A DNA stretch of 5,657 nucleotides from Acetobacterium sp. (GTDB lineage: Bacteria; Bacillota; Clostridia; Eubacteriales; Eubacteriaceae): assembly GCA_022013395.1 (NCBI GenBank), contig JAKLQL010000135.1, positions 1 through 5,657 on the forward strand, in the 5' to 3' direction. The notes under the pieces were generated by a model. That model was not told where the DNA came from. It saw nothing but the letters and a program-made list of their open reading frames with translations, and did not search any database. The translations under genes and the position numbers were made by a program. Below are positions 4,158 to 5,657 of this stretch, one piece after another (within the stretch, counting starts at the first letter, position 1; each line of letters begins with the position of its first letter).

Positions 4158-5657
4158 ATGGTTAATAATAATGCAGTTTGTGGTGGCTTTGTCGCTTTGA
4201 ACAGTGGCATGATCGCAGACAGTTATGCTAATATGACGGTTTTGGGAAAAGGAACCACAGCAGGCTTTTGCGGCAATAACAAAGGAGAATTAAAAAATTC
4301 TTATAGCACTGGACGGGTCAAAAAGGCAAAAGTCACCGGCGGATTTAGAGCCAAAAATTCAGGATCTGTCGTTAATTGCTTTTTTAATAAAAGTAAAGCA
4401 AATTCAGAAAAGCTGCTGGACATCGATTTAGGTAAGCTGGAAAAAGACATGTCTTTTGAAGCATTTCAAAGGCAGTTCGACTGGGATTTTGAAAATGTAT
4501 GGAAAATTACGACTATAAATAAAAAAAGTACAGATAGTAATATTACAAACTCGAATGAACCTTTTCTGCCTACATTTATCAGTGAAAAATTTTACTGCGA
4601 ACTACCGTCGGCAAACGATGTTATTGAATTATCAACGGCGGAACAGATTTATAAAATTGCTGTAAAAATTAATGAAGGCGATAAAATTTTCGCAAAGGCG
4701 CGGTATTTGCTTGTCAATGACATTGACCTTAAAAACAAAAAATGGACGCCGATCGGCATTGATGAAAACAATCCATTTAGTGGCACCTTTGATGGTGGTG
4801 GATACGGCATATTGAATCTCATGGTCAATGACAAAGATCTGGAATATGCAGGATTCTTTGGAGTAATCAAAGAAGCGATCATCGTTAATTTAGGGATTGA
4901 AGGGGTTGTAAAAAAAGGTAAATATTCAGGTGGGTTGGCCGGTGTTAATGAAGGCAGCTATATAAACTGCTGTTTTGCAAGCTGCGAAATAACCAGCAGC
5001 CAATTTGCCGGTGGTTTAGTGGGAAAAAACAATGGTGAAATTCTGCATTGTGTTGTTTTTGGAAAGATAAAAAATAGCGGGAAAGTATTGCTGCCGTGGC
5101 TTATAGGTGCAGGTGTATTCGCCGCAGTGATGATAGGTGTTTTTGCTTGGTTTTACAAGGATAAGACGCCTACCTATCCGGCAATCCCCATCGACGATAG
5201 TGTGACGGTTATTCCAGATGAAAAAATAGAGCCCAGCGAGGGGAACTCGGTATCGTTTGAATTTGCAAAAGAGATTATATTTCAAAATGCAGCATCCGGA
5301 GGCGTTTTTTCATTTAAAAATCCTGGGGATTCAACCAAAAATATTGTCATTGAGCTCCAGTTAACCGATGCAGAAATGATAAAAACATTAGGTTTAACTG
5401 GCAGAACACCAGTGGAACAGGCAAGAATTGAAGCGCAACCCGGATATTCGCCAGATACAACACGACAGGTGATTGGAAGATCCGGTGCGATCCCACCGGG
5501 ATATGCACTTGATGAAATAAAACTGCAATTATTACAGGATGGAACAATACTGAAAAGAGGTGAATATAACGCCGTTATCTATCTTGTTTTTTATGATATA
5601 ACGACCAACGAACAGGCAATGCTGAATACTCAGATGCCGGTGAAGTTAATCATATCA
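4158..5657 (+). CDS. GLUG-repeat membrane protein, C-terminus beyond the window
   Basis: All 500 codons to the window end are open. GAAGG at 4146-4150 is 7 bases before the ATG, and an in-frame TAG at 4140-4142 rules out an earlier start. Residues 7-80 hold three GLUG-type repeats (VCGGFVALNSG, TAGFCGNNKG, TGGFRAKNSG), followed by a WDFENVWKI closing motif. Residues 155-307 form a more complete GLUG module: LSTAEQIYKI, NDIDL, WTPIG (196-200), PFSGTFDGGG, AGFFG, then GGLAG (258-262) and GGLVG (285-289) repeats. A transmembrane helix spans about 310-333 (VLLPWLIGAGVFAAVMIGVF), and residues beyond 345 form a beta-rich domain without a recognised name. GLUG modules usually belong to secreted or surface adhesins, yet there is no N-terminal signal peptide. 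The gene lies 40 bases after the DUF3494 gene with no terminator between, so it probably shares its riboswitch control. Its function is likely cell-surface or adhesion related, inferred from family and context. Confidence 0.85.
   Translation, partial: MVNNNAVCGGFVALNSGMIADSYANMTVLGKGTTAGFCGNNKGELKNSYSTGRVKKAKVTGGFRAKNSGSVVNCFFNKSKANSEKLLDIDLGKLEKDMSFEAFQRQFDWDFENVWKITTINKKSTDSNITNSNEPFLPTFISEKFYCELPSANDVIELSTAEQIYKIAVKINEGDKIFAKARYLLVNDIDLKNKKWTPIGIDENNPFSGTFDGGGYGILNLMVNDKDLEYAGFFGVIKEAIIVNLGIEGVVKKGKYSGGLAGVNEGSYINCCFASCEITSSQFAGGLVGKNNGEILHCVVFGKIKNSGKVLLPWLIGAGVFAAVMIGVFAWFYKDKTPTYPAIPIDDSVTVIPDEKIEPSEGNSVSFEFAKEIIFQNAASGGVFSFKNPGDSTKNIVIELQLTDAEMIKTLGLTGRTPVEQARIEAQPGYSPDTTRQVIGRSGAIPPGYALDEIKLQLLQDGTILKRGEYNAVIYLVFYDITTNEQAMLNTQMPVKLIIS

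Noticed and set aside
4649..5547. Three minus-strand ORFs inside the GLUG gene
   Set aside because: Shadows of the 500-codon plus-strand frame.
1..5657. CRISPR array, tRNA or rRNA genes
   Set aside because: No regularly spaced repeats and no tRNA or rRNA signature seen on either strand.

Overview
The window looks like a low-GC Gram-positive anaerobe of the Clostridia. The evidence is the AT-rich intergenic DNA, strong GGAGG-type ribosome binding sites, a clostridial-type AgrD peptide, a GEMM-I cyclic-dinucleotide riboswitch and GLUG-repeat proteins. An Acetobacterium/Eubacterium-like host would fit, but this is only an impression from gene content.

Left part (1 to about 1900, minus strand): accessory, partly decayed DNA. 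A large serine recombinase is read leftward and runs off the window at base 1. It is split by a one-base frameshift in a T run at 715-717. Upstream of it is a 115-codon ORF with a CxxC pair, which looks like the C-terminal remnant of an unrecognised protein. A doubtful small ORF and a long inverted repeat (1862-1922) follow.

Middle part (about 1900 to 2720): regulatory DNA and one tiny gene on the plus strand. A 17-bp palindrome precedes a 41-residue AgrD-like cyclic autoinducer precursor, with no agrB, agrC or agrA in view. After it come a strong promoter (TTGACA, 17 bp, TGaTATGGT), a GEMM-I riboswitch and an intrinsic terminator. An alternative antiterminator pairing links aptamer and terminator, and the arrangement predicts that ligand binding switches transcription off. 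The aptamer has A, not G, at the specificity position usually numbered 20, so its ligand could be c-di-GMP, 3',3'-cGAMP or both. A partial second copy of the aptamer's 5' end lies just before the next gene.

Right part (2720 to the end, plus strand): a probable two-gene surface operon under the riboswitch. The first gene encodes a secreted DUF3494 (ice-binding-protein fold) protein with a three-copy linker repeat and a C-terminal beta domain. Forty bases on, the second gene encodes a GLUG-repeat protein with one internal transmembrane helix. It has no N-terminal signal peptide and is still open at the window end.

Working model (inference): a cyclic dinucleotide controls production of an adhesin-like DUF3494/GLUG surface pair, next to a peptide quorum-sensing precursor. 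The proximity of agrD is seen directly; any regulatory link to the operon is not.
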